Assembly (NCBI GenBank): GCA_963702835.1
Contig: OY969762.1
Span: 620,001-684,000, forward strand
Source: JAFGAV01 sp041479055
GTDB lineage: Bacteria > Acidobacteriota > Aminicenantia > Aminicenantales > JAFGAV01
Length of the DNA stretch: 64,000 nucleotides
Reading direction: 5' to 3'
In this document: positions 1-7,057 of the stretch, one piece after another
Layout of the letters: every line of letters begins with the position of its first letter
Position numbering within the stretch: position 1 is the first letter of the stretch
The notes under the pieces: generated by a model
Database searches by the model: none
What the model saw: only the letters and a program-made list of their open reading frames with translations
What the model was told of the DNA's origin: nothing
Position numbers and translations under genes: made by a program

Positions 1-800
1 CCCATGGTCGAGGTGTGCGCCCCCTTGGGGATGGCCTGGGCCACTTCGGCTGTAACCAAGGTCACGCCTACCGGAAGGCCGCCCCCCAGCCCCTTGCCCA
101 GGGTGAGGATATCGGCGCTGAGGCCTTCGGGTTGGGAGGCCAGGAACGTGCCCGTCCGTCCCGTTCCGGTCTGGATTTCATCGACGATCAGCAGGACGCC
201 GCGCGACCGGCAGATGTGGGCCGCTTGGCGGAGATAGCCGGCGGGAGGGAGCCGAACGCCGCTTTCCCCCTGGATCGGTTCGACGATGAAGGCCGCCGTC
301 TGATCGTCGATGGCGACAGCCAGGGCCCCTGCGTCGCCATAGGGGACGAACCGGAAATCCCAGACCAGGGGCTCAAAGGCGCGGCGGTATTGGGCGCCGT
401 CAGTGGCCGATAGAGCGCCCAAAGTTTTGCCGTGATAGCCCCCCCGACAGGCGACAAATCTTTTTTTGCCCGTAGCCAGCGCCGCGAATTTCAAGGCCGC
501 TTCATTAGCCTCGGCGCCGGAATTCGAGAAGACCAAACCGGCCAGGCCTCCGCCGCAGCGGGAGAGCAAGGCCCGGGCGGCTTTGGCCCTGGTGTCGTTG
601 GCGAAACTTCCATGCAGAGTGGGGAGGCGATGGAGCTGCCGTTCCAGGCATTCCCTGAGACGCGGATGGCCATAGCCGGATATGGCCACGCCGTAGCCGG
701 AGGTCAAGTCGAGATAGCGGCCCCCCCCGGCTTCGGTCAAATAAACGCCGTCACCCTCGACGAAGGTCAAGCCGCGGTCCGGATAAACGGGGATGATCAT
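1..800 (-). CDS. lysJ: LysW-aminoadipate-semialdehyde/ornithine aminotransferase, LysJ/ArgD family (3' end outside window)
   Basis: Class III pyridoxal-phosphate aminotransferase. In the LysW pathway this enzyme aminates LysW-bound aminoadipate semialdehyde to give LysW-lysine. The frame opens at ATG 800 and runs off the left edge after about 266 codons, roughly two thirds of a usual ~390-residue ArgD/LysJ protein. Visible hallmarks are VDEIQTGTGRTG (cofactor-contacting Asp) and LGKGLGGGLPVG, whose Lys should bind PLP. It is the last visible gene of the minus-strand lysW-X-Y-hcs-Z-J cluster, 19 bp after lysZ. Family is certain. The lysine rather than arginine role rests on the neighbouring homocitrate synthase and lysW; dual use is possible. 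Confidence 0.9.
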   Translation of the reverse strand, partial: MIIPVYPDRGLTFVEGDGVYLTEAGGGRYLDLTSGYGVAISGYGHPRLRECLERQLHRLPTLHGSFANDTRAKAARALLSRCGGGLAGLVFSNSGAEANEAALKFAALATGKKRFVACRGGYHGKTLGALSATDGAQYRRAFEPLVWDFRFVPYGDAGALAVAIDDQTAAFIVEPIQGESGVRLPPAGYLRQAAHICRSRGVLLIVDEIQTGTGRTGTFLASQPEGLSADILTLGKGLGGGLPVGVTLVTAEVAQAIPKGAHTSTM

Positions 801-819
801 CAGCCCTCTTCTCTCCTTC

Positions 820-1620
820 TCAGTGGATGACCGTGCCCCGGCCGGCCAGCGCCTGTTTGACCGGGTTCTCCAGCCGGCCGTCGCCGAAAATGATTTCCTC
901 GACCCCGGATTCCAGGGCCAGCTTGGCGGCCAGCAGTTTTTTCTTCATCCGGCCCTTGGCCCAGGGGAGGCAGCCGTCCAATTCGTCGCGGGACAATCGG
1001 GGGATGAGGCTTTCCGGCCGGTCCGCGTCCTGGAGGAAGCCGGGCGCTTCGAAGAGATAGACCATCGTCTTGATGCCCAGCTGGGCGGCCATGACCGCGG
1101 CCGCCCCATCGTTATCGGTATTGACGATCTCGTGCTCTCGGCTGATGGCCGGCGCGCACAGCACCGGCAGGTAGCCGTGATCGAGGAGGAGCCGGATGAG
1201 CCCCGTATTGATGTTCTCCACCCGGCCGGTGTAGTTGTCCCGCAACAGCTTGGTCTTGCCGTTGTCCTTGACCAGAAGATCCTTCTTGGCTTGGGCTTCC
1301 CAGAGGCGTCCGTCGACGCCGGATAAACCCACCGCCGGCAGGCCGTGGCGCTGGAGGAGGGCGACGAGGCGAGTATTGGCCAGGCCGGGGTAGGCCATGA
1401 GAAAGACATCCAAGGCTTCCCGGTCGGTATAGACGCTGGAAATGCCCGACGGGGAGACGACCGTGCGGAGGGGGACGCCCAGTCTGGCGGCGATCTCGTT
1501 GCGCAGGGCGTTGGCGCCGTGGACCAAAATGAGGGGCACCGTCGGCCGCAGCTCGGCCAGGTCCAAGGCGATGCCCTCCCAGTTCAGGCCAGCCCCCCCG
1601 CCCGCCTTGATCAGGATCAT
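820..1620 (-). CDS. lysZ: LysW-aminoadipate kinase, amino acid kinase family (LysZ/ArgB)
   Basis: A 266-residue amino acid kinase that phosphorylates the side-chain carboxylate of LysW-linked alpha-aminoadipate. The N-terminal IKAGGGAG phosphate-binding stretch, the LVHGANALRNEIAARLG segment and the NTDNDGAAAVMAAQLG nucleotide-binding region fit the acetylglutamate kinase/LysZ group. The length suits LysZ better than longer, arginine-inhibited ArgB enzymes. The start overlaps the end of the homocitrate synthase gene by 4 bp, implying translational coupling. Cluster context separates LysZ from ArgB; substrate specificity cannot be read with certainty. Confidence 0.9.
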   Translation of the reverse strand: MILIKAGGGAGLNWEGIALDLAELRPTVPLILVHGANALRNEIAARLGVPLRTVVSPSGISSVYTDREALDVFLMAYPGLANTRLVALLQRHGLPAVGLSGVDGRLWEAQAKKDLLVKDNGKTKLLRDNYTGRVENINTGLIRLLLDHGYLPVLCAPAISREHEIVNTDNDGAAAVMAAQLGIKTMVYLFEAPGFLQDADRPESLIPRLSRDELDGCLPWAKGRMKKKLLAAKLALESGVEEIIFGDGRLENPVKQALAGRGTVIH

Positions 1621-2675
1621 CCAGGTTCTCCGCCGAAGCGCTTCTCAAAAGCTTCCAACTGGGCCGGAGTGGTTTTCCCGGAAACGGCCGTGCGAATGAT
1701 CAGGCTGCGTTTGTTGCCCACGGTCCGGGGGTCGAAGCATTCGTACTTGTGCGGCCCGAACTTGATCAGGGCGTCGAGATGGAGGCCGGCCTTGTGAGCG
1801 AACCCATTGGCTCGACTGGTCATGAGGTGGGGGGGCATGTCGATGCCGCAAACGCGGGCGACGTAGCTTTCAGCCAGAGTGAGCCAGCGCAGGTTGTAGC
1901 GGCGGGCGGCCCGGTCGTCCAGAATATAGAGGTTGGCCAGGAACGAGCTGAGGGGGGTGATGCCCGTGCGCTCGCCCAGCCCCAGCAGGGAAGTGCTGAT
2001 CCAGTTGGCGCCGGCCAGGAGGGAGACGATGGCGTTGCTCACGGCATGGCCGAGGTCGTTGTGGAAATGCGCTTCGATATCGGTGGCATAGCGCCGGCGC
2101 AGCGCACGGATTTTGCGGAACACCTCCCAGGACATGGTCTTGCCCAAGGTATCGGCTACGGCCAGCCGGTCTGCGCCGCAGGCGACAGCCGCGGCATATA
2201 GGTCCAGCCCGTCCCGCGGATCCTGGCCGAAGAAATCCTCGACGCCGACCCGCACTTCGAGGCCTTGCCCCTTGGCCGTTTCCACGTTCCGGGTGAGCCG
2301 TTCCCGGTAGGCTTCGAGGGAGAGCCCCATGGCCGCCAGCCGCTCGGCATCGACGGTGCACAGGATGTTGACGCCGTCCACCCCGCAGTCTATGGCCCGG
2401 GCCGTGTCCTGGGGATGATTGCGGATGTGGCTGAGGATCTTGAGCCGGGCTGAGCGGCGGTGCCGGAGGAGGGCGGCGATGGTCCGGCGAGTCCGGGGAT
2501 GGGCGGGGTTGCCCACCTCGACATAATCCACTCCGATCTTGTCGAGATAATCCAGGATCCGTTTCTGCTGGGCCGGGGAGAAGTCCGCCTTGGAGAATTG
2601 CAGGCCCTCCCGCAGCGTGGAGTCAATGATGCCCTTGAAATAGAGAAGAGCAGGGGGTTCAGCCATCATGGTCAC
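1617..2675 (-). CDS. Homocitrate synthase (LeuA-family condensing enzyme)
   Basis: TIM-barrel acyl-CoA condensing enzyme of the homocitrate/isopropylmalate synthase family. It likely joins acetyl-CoA and 2-oxoglutarate, the first step of lysine synthesis through alpha-aminoadipate. Seen: DSTLREG near residues 18-24, the HFHNDLGHAVSNA metal-binding stretch and GLGERTGITPL. At about 352 residues it has the short form without the long C-terminal regulatory domain of LeuA, so LeuA-type leucine feedback is unlikely. A GTG at 2675 and ATGs at 2669 and 2666 are possible starts; the GTG overlaps the lysY stop. Isopropylmalate or citramalate synthase is the alternative, but the LysW context favours homocitrate. 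Confidence 0.86.
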   Translation of the reverse strand: MTMMAEPPALLYFKGIIDSTLREGLQFSKADFSPAQQKRILDYLDKIGVDYVEVGNPAHPRTRRTIAALLRHRRSARLKILSHIRNHPQDTARAIDCGVDGVNILCTVDAERLAAMGLSLEAYRERLTRNVETAKGQGLEVRVGVEDFFGQDPRDGLDLYAAAVACGADRLAVADTLGKTMSWEVFRKIRALRRRYATDIEAHFHNDLGHAVSNAIVSLLAGANWISTSLLGLGERTGITPLSSFLANLYILDDRAARRYNLRWLTLAESYVARVCGIDMPPHLMTSRANGFAHKAGLHLDALIKFGPHKYECFDPRTVGNKRSLIIRTAVSGKTTPAQLEAFEKRFGGEPG

Positions 2676-3730
2676 ACCGGATGGAGGCCGGGAAATTCCA
2701 GCCCCAAGGTTTCAGGAAAGCCGCACATCAGGTTCATGCATTGGACGGCATTGCCGGCCGTTCCCTTAACCAGGTTGTCGAGAGCGCCCAGGATGACCAG
2801 ACGGCTGGAGCGGGCGTCCTTTTCAAACCCTATTTCGCAGAAATTCGTCCCCTGCAGAATCTTCGGCTCGGGATAGCGGTACAGCCCCTGCCGCTGCTTG
2901 ACCAGGCGGATAAAGGGCTTTCCTTCATAGGCCGAGCGGAAAACCGGCCAGATGTCCCGGTCGGCCGCCGCCTCGTTTTCGCAGAAGGTCTGGATGGTCA
3001 CCAGGATGCCCCGCACCATTTCCACGGCCGTGGCCGAAATGTGCACGGTGAGGCCCGGGCTATGTTCTTGCAGGGTCTGTTCGATCTCGGCCGCATGGCG
3101 GTGGCCGGTGGGTTTATAGGAACGGACGACGCCCGCCCGCTCCGGATGGTGGGAGGCTTCCGAAGGCCGGTGGCCGGCCTGGGAGCTGCCCATCTTGGCG
3201 TCGATGATGATGGGCTGGCGCTTGATGACCCCTTGTTTGACCAGCGGATAAAGGCAGAGGATGGAGACGATTGCCTCGCAACCCGGCCCGGCCACATAGC
3301 GGGCTTGTCGGATTCGATCGGGGTCGATCTCCGGCAGGCCGTACACAAAACGGGAGATCCACTGGGGGGCGGTGTGCGGGCTGCCGTACCAGGCCGCCCA
3401 GGCCTCCGGGCTTTGCAGCCGGAAATCGGCGCCCAGGTCGATGAGGCGCGCGGCCTTGGTGGTCCAGAGGTCCATAGATTTCATGGACTCCCCGTTGGGC
3501 AGGGCCAAGAAGAGCAGGTCGCAGTCCTCGATTTCTTCGGCCCGCACGAAGCCGGGCGCCGTCAATCCCCTAAGGTTGGGATGGACCAGGGCCAGCGGCT
3601 GGCCCGCCCACTGCTCGCTGGTCACCTGCTGGATCTTCACCCCCGGATGAAGAAGGAGAAGGCGCAGAAGCTCTCCGCCGGCATAGCCTGACCCCCCGAT
3701 GATGGACACCCGAAGCTTGGCCTGGCTCAT
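2672..3730 (-). CDS. lysY: LysW-aminoadipyl-phosphate reductase (LysY/ArgC family)
   Basis: NADP-dependent semialdehyde dehydrogenase of the ArgC/LysY family, 352 residues, which reduces the LysW-bound acyl phosphate to the semialdehyde. The Rossmann motif GGSGYAGGELL lies at residues 12-22. The catalytic Cys is in AGPGCEA (Cys151), where the GC followed by a small-residue motif resembles LysY more than the GCYPT form of many ArgC proteins. A KMGSSQAGHRP substrate loop is also present. It overlaps lysX upstream by 4 bp and touches the homocitrate synthase gene downstream, so the genes form one coupled transcript. Confidence 0.9.
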   Translation of the reverse strand: MSQAKLRVSIIGGSGYAGGELLRLLLLHPGVKIQQVTSEQWAGQPLALVHPNLRGLTAPGFVRAEEIEDCDLLFLALPNGESMKSMDLWTTKAARLIDLGADFRLQSPEAWAAWYGSPHTAPQWISRFVYGLPEIDPDRIRQARYVAGPGCEAIVSILCLYPLVKQGVIKRQPIIIDAKMGSSQAGHRPSEASHHPERAGVVRSYKPTGHRHAAEIEQTLQEHSPGLTVHISATAVEMVRGILVTIQTFCENEAAADRDIWPVFRSAYEGKPFIRLVKQRQGLYRYPEPKILQGTNFCEIGFEKDARSSRLVILGALDNLVKGTAGNAVQCMNLMCGFPETLGLEFPGLHPV

Positions 3731-4581
3731 GCCTGTTGGCCCTTCATGAGGTTCAGGCAGTAGTCCACGATGGCCCCGGAGATGCTCACCCCGGTCGGCT
3801 CCTCGGAGTTTTTGAATTCCATGGTGTGGTTGACTTCGTTGACCTGGAGCCCTTGGCCGGTTTCGAACAGGTCCACCGCCAAAAGCCCTCCGCCGATCGC
3901 CTCCGATACGCGGCGGCAGATTTCTTCGATTTCATCGGTCAGGGGGCAGCGGCGGGCCGCCCCGCCCCGGGCCGTGTTAGTGATCCAATGAGGCGATTCG
4001 CGGTAAATGGCGCAGATGGCTTGACCCGCCACCACAAAGGCCCGGATGTCCCGGCCCGGTTTTTTGACGAATTCCTGGATGTAGAAGGCTTTATGGGGCG
4101 GACTGCCCAGGACGTCCTTGTGCTCCAGGAGAGCTTCCAGGGCGTCCGGGTCGTTGACCTTGGCCAGCAGGCGGCCCCAGGAACCCTGAGGAGGCTTGAG
4201 CACTACGGGGAAGCCGCCCATGGCCTCGACGGCCTGAAGGGCCTGAGCGGGCGAAAAAACAAGAGCAAAGCGCGGTGAGGGAATGCCGGCCGCCGCCAAG
4301 AGCAGGGAGGTCTGAAATTTATCCTCGCAGTTCCGGGCCACTTGAAGGGAATTGACCACGCGAAGGCCCTGCTTTTCTAAAAAAGCGGCCGCATAATCTC
4401 CCTTGACCGTCGAGACGGAACGGGTCAGGGCCACCTCGAAATCGGCCCGGAAGGAGAGGGGGTCAAAGATCTCTTCCCGGATATCGACCAGCTTGACGCG
4501 GACGTTCCGGCTGCGGGCTGCCTGGAGAATGAGTTTTTCCTCGGCCCGGATAGTAGAATGGAATACAGCCAGGGTGCCCAT
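3727..4581 (-). CDS. lysX: LysW-alpha-aminoadipate ligase (ATP-grasp, RimK-like)
   Basis: ATP-grasp ligase of 284 residues that attaches the amino group of alpha-aminoadipate to the C-terminal Glu of LysW, protecting it during lysine synthesis. Seen: GGFPVVLKPPQGSWGRL (ATP-binding loop), the metal-binding NEVN stretch, and the C-terminal MEFKNSEEPTGV segment typical of LysX/ArgX. The gene starts 22 bp after lysW and overlaps lysY by 4 bp. ArgX, which uses glutamate instead, is the close alternative; the adjacent homocitrate synthase argues for aminoadipate. Confidence 0.92.
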   Translation of the reverse strand: MGTLAVFHSTIRAEEKLILQAARSRNVRVKLVDIREEIFDPLSFRADFEVALTRSVSTVKGDYAAAFLEKQGLRVVNSLQVARNCEDKFQTSLLLAAAGIPSPRFALVFSPAQALQAVEAMGGFPVVLKPPQGSWGRLLAKVNDPDALEALLEHKDVLGSPPHKAFYIQEFVKKPGRDIRAFVVAGQAICAIYRESPHWITNTARGGAARRCPLTDEIEEICRRVSEAIGGGLLAVDLFETGQGLQVNEVNHTMEFKNSEEPTGVSISGAIVDYCLNLMKGQQA

Positions 4582-4603
4582 GAACCTGCCGCCAGCCGCT
4601 TTT

Positions 4604-4804
4604 CTATTCTCCCCAGTCCTCTTCGATGAGCGGGGCTTCGCCCAGGATGAGGCTTTGACCCTGCCGGCTGTCCACCACCAGCTTGGACTGACATTCCGGA
4701 CAGGTCAGGATTTCGGTCTCCTCCAGGCCCTCCGCGGCGATGATGGCGGCGGAACAAATGGGACAACTTCCTCGAACCTCCGTGACCAGCTGATTCATCG
4801 ACAT
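4604..4804 (-). CDS. lysW: Amino-group carrier protein LysW
   Basis: Small acidic zinc-ribbon carrier protein of 66 residues. Cys14/Cys17 (CPIC) and Cys35/Cys38 (CPEC) form the zinc site. The chain ends in EDWGE, the signature tail whose terminal Glu side chain carries the substrate. It is the first gene of the minus-strand lysine cluster, and the AT-rich gap upstream is shared with the divergent ACT-domain gene. The start at 4804 has an AAGGA-like ribosome site a few bases upstream; an in-frame ATG at 4798 is an alternative. Confidence 0.96.
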   Translation of the reverse strand: MSMNQLVTEVRGSCPICSAAIIAAEGLEETEILTCPECQSKLVVDSRQGQSLILGEAPLIEEDWGE

Positions 4805-4941
4805 CGTCCTTTGTCCTCCTCACCAGAATTTCAAGCCAGGTTTGAGCCTGACTGCGGTCATTATCAAAAGGAAGTTGGGCCGGAGTCAAAAAATAACCAT
4901 AAAATTTACATATTTTAAATAATATGTTAAATTTTTAACAT
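4805..4941. promoter_or_regulatory. Divergent lysW / ACT-gene promoter region with an 18-bp palindrome
   Basis: This gap is much richer in A and T than its surroundings (about 4885-4939) and separates lysW (minus) from the ACT-domain gene (plus). Bases 4924-4941 form an inverted repeat with perfect 8-bp arms (ATGTTAAA and TTTAACAT) around a 2-bp centre, and it overlaps the ATG at 4940. On the minus strand TTAACA then TAAATT, 16 bp apart, could serve lysW. A TATGTT at 4923-4928 could be a -10 for the plus gene. An operator is inferred from symmetry and position only. Confidence 0.5.
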
Positions 4942-5590
4942 GCGCACCATACCCGATATCGTCCAGTTCCTGATCCGCAAGTCGCCTTTTCTGGAAGAAG
5001 GTTTGAACGCGGGCGTCATCAATCATTCGGCCTTGGCCAGGCTGATCAAAAAAGAGGTTGAACGGGAAGCCATGAAGCGCGTCCATTCCGGGGCGGTCAT
5101 CATGGCCGTCAACCGTTTGGCCCGCTCCGTTCAAGCCAAGGCCAAGAAACAACGGAGCGCCTTCCGGCAGGCGCCCGACCTCATCCTCCGGCTTCATTTG
5201 TTCGAGGTGACCTACGCCAATTCCCGCGCTTTCCTCCTCAAACAGGTGAAGCTCGTCGAGCGGATGAGCGCCCGCCCCCATTTTTTTCTGACCGTCACGC
5301 GGGGCATCAACGAAACGACCGTCATCGCCAGCCGCGAGATGAAAGAGTACATCCTGACCGTCTGTCGAGGGGAGAGGCTCATCTCGCGGATCGACCAACT
5401 GGCTTCGATCACGGTCATGCTGCCGCCGGGAACCGCTCTGATCCCGGGCGCCTACAGCTATATCCTCAAGGCTTTGGCCTGGGAGGGGCTGAACGTCGTC
5501 GAGGTCGTTTCGACCTTCAACGAGTTCACCCTGGTTCTGGAAGACAAAAACGTCAACGCTGCTTTTTCGATTATCAAGCGATTGTTCTGA
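4940..5590 (+). CDS. ACT-domain protein, candidate regulator of the divergent lysine cluster
   Basis: Protein of 216 residues. The last ~65 residues (about 150-216) read as an ACT-type amino-acid-binding domain: a PPGTALIPGAYSYILKALAWEGLNVVEVVS stretch (given here only as positions 150-180) followed by a second strand pattern like that in aspartate kinases. The first ~100 residues are basic and helical and lack a recognised enzyme motif; they could bind DNA. No Shine-Dalgarno site precedes ATG 4940, so the mRNA may be leaderless. Its divergent position beside lysW and the palindrome over its start suggest lysine-responsive control. That role is inference; a free-standing allosteric subunit is the alternative. 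Confidence 0.6.
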   Translation: MRTIPDIVQFLIRKSPFLEEGLNAGVINHSALARLIKKEVEREAMKRVHSGAVIMAVNRLARSVQAKAKKQRSAFRQAPDLILRLHLFEVTYANSRAFLLKQVKLVERMSARPHFFLTVTRGINETTVIASREMKEYILTVCRGERLISRIDQLASITVMLPPGTALIPGAYSYILKALAWEGLNVVEVVSTFNEFTLVLEDKNVNAAFSIIKRLF

Positions 5591-5599
5591 TCGGGCGTA

Positions 5600-5628
5600 T
5601 TGACTTCCATTTCAATTTGTTATATAAA
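5600..5628 (+). promoter_or_regulatory. Sigma70-type promoter for the small gene at 5648
   Basis: TTGACT at 5600-5605 and TATAAA at 5623-5628 are separated by 17 bp, a near-consensus pair in an AT-rich gap. A strong GGGAGGGG ribosome site follows before ATG 5648. The downstream small gene and radical SAM gene are probably transcribed from here. Confidence 0.6.
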
Positions 5629-5647
5629 ATAAATAAGGGAGGGGATA

Positions 5648-5914
5648 ATGCAAAATCTCTATTATTACGATCGTTTCTTGCGCGAGTATTTGGCTTTCGA
5701 AAACGAAAGACTAAAGAAGCTAGGTGATTCGACCTGGAGCCAAAAACATCATCATGCCCTCAAGGTTTTGGATGAGCTGAAGAGGTCGTTTAAAGAGCTT
5801 TCAGTTTTTTTAAAACCGATTAAGACAAACACCTCTTACCCAGCATGTATGCTCAACTGGCCATCTTGCGCCAGGCTGCGGCCGGTTTCATTATCCAAAA
5901 GGCGACGGGCCTAA
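5648..5914 (+). CDS. Small helical protein upstream of radical SAM enzyme, possibly frameshifted
   Basis: Open frame of 88 codons with a strong ribosome site and near-consensus promoter, so its 5' part is very likely real. The first ~58 residues look helical and charged (YYYDRFLREYLAFENERL, then LKVLDELKRSFKELSVFLKP). After about 5820 the frame becomes Cys/Arg/Pro-rich and less protein-like. Another frame from 5821 stays open and reads more naturally (SMYAQLAILRQAAAGFIIQK), so a one-base frameshift near 5815-5845 is possible. It is not recognised. It could be a precursor peptide or partner of the adjacent radical SAM enzyme, or a decayed gene. Confidence 0.5.
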   Translation: MQNLYYYDRFLREYLAFENERLKKLGDSTWSQKHHHALKVLDELKRSFKELSVFLKPIKTNTSYPACMLNWPSCARLRPVSLSKRRRA

Positions 5915-5947
5915 AAAACTGCCGGCTCCCGGAACTGACTTCCCAGG

Positions 5948-7057
5948 ATGAAGATCGAGGGATTGACCTTCATCCTGACCGAGGAATGCAACTGGCGTTG
6001 TTCTTACTGCTATCAGCCCAGGGGAAAGGCGAGGATTTCGCGAAGTGATCTGTCTCGTGCCTGCGACGTTTTTTTCCCCTTATTGAGCGACACCTGCCAG
6101 GTTAGTTTCTACGGCGGCGAGCCCCTGCTCGCTCTAAACCTCATCCGGCACATTGTATCGGAAATGCAAAGAAGGAACAGGTCCGGCAAGAAGCGCCTCC
6201 GCTACCTTCTGACCACTAACGGCAGCCGCCTCACGCCCGACGTGCTCGACTTTTTGGAAGAAAACCGTTTTGAAATTCTCCTTAGCTTTGATGGGCGGGC
6301 TCAGGAGGAAGAGAGATGTCCGGGAAGCTCCCCGAAGACAAGCCGCCTCTTGAATCGCCTGCTGGCCAGCAAAATCATCCGGTTGGGTACCAATAGCGTC
6401 TTTACACCCAGGACCGCCCGATGGCTTTCGGAAACGTTGCGCGACCTCGCCGAGCGGGGCGTACAGGAAATTCTATACACCCTGTGTGTGTGTTCCTCCT
6501 GGAACCGCCGCGCCCGCCACGCGATCGAAGGCGAGCTCCATAAAGTCTCTGCCTGGCTTCTTGAGTTTTATAAAAGGAACCGAAGGATTCCGCTCATTCC
6601 CTTCCGCCAATCCGGAGCGCGCCGGATTTTTTCCTGCACCGGCGGGCGAGACCGGCTGGCCATAGCGGCCGATGGCACCCTTTGGGGATGTTACCTTTTC
6701 GCCGACTACTTCCGCAGCCGGCCGGCAGAGCTGGAGGCTCAGGCGTACAGCTTCGGCCGGCTGGATGACTTCCCCGGCCCCTCAGGTTCATTCTTCCAAG
6801 GCAGGCAAAGGAACTACACCCGGTTGAATATGGCCCGAATGAGCACGAGTTCCTCCCCCTGTCTGGTGTGTGACGATATGGAAGAATGCAGCGTCTGCCC
6901 GGCGGCCGCAGCTTTTTCCAGCGGGTCTATCGGACAAATCAGTGAAGACGCCTGCTGGTCTTCCCGTTTATTCATTCGCCAACGCCAGTGCTTTTGGGAG
7001 GAGGCACAAAATTGGACGTCTGGCTCAGCGCTTTCAGCTCCCTTTGGGCTTCCCTGA
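5948..7057 (+). CDS. Radical SAM protein with SPASM-like C-terminal cysteine cluster
   Basis: Protein of 369 residues. The iron-sulfur/SAM motif CNWRCSYC gives Cys14, Cys18 and Cys21, and GGEP lies at 56-59. The C-terminal half has Cys230, Cys248, then Cys305, Cys308, Cys314, Cys317 and Cys336, a SPASM-type spacing that binds auxiliary clusters in peptide-modifying enzymes. An in-frame TGA just upstream of ATG 5948 fixes the 5' limit. The tail overlaps the convergent kinase gene by 86 bp. SPASM enzymes usually modify a peptide or protein, but the substrate here is unknown; the small gene upstream is the nearest candidate. Confidence 0.85.
   Translation: MKIEGLTFILTEECNWRCSYCYQPRGKARISRSDLSRACDVFFPLLSDTCQVSFYGGEPLLALNLIRHIVSEMQRRNRSGKKRLRYLLTTNGSRLTPDVLDFLEENRFEILLSFDGRAQEEERCPGSSPKTSRLLNRLLASKIIRLGTNSVFTPRTARWLSETLRDLAERGVQEILYTLCVCSSWNRRARHAIEGELHKVSAWLLEFYKRNRRIPLIPFRQSGARRIFSCTGGRDRLAIAADGTLWGCYLFADYFRSRPAELEAQAYSFGRLDDFPGPSGSFFQGRQRNYTRLNMARMSTSSSPCLVCDDMEECSVCPAAAAFSSGSIGQISEDACWSSRLFIRQRQCFWEEAQNWTSGSALSAPFGLP

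Noticed and set aside
5845..6048. A separate plus-strand gene starting at 5845
   Set aside because: It has no ribosome site and runs out of frame into the radical SAM gene. It is treated as the possible shifted continuation of the small gene instead.
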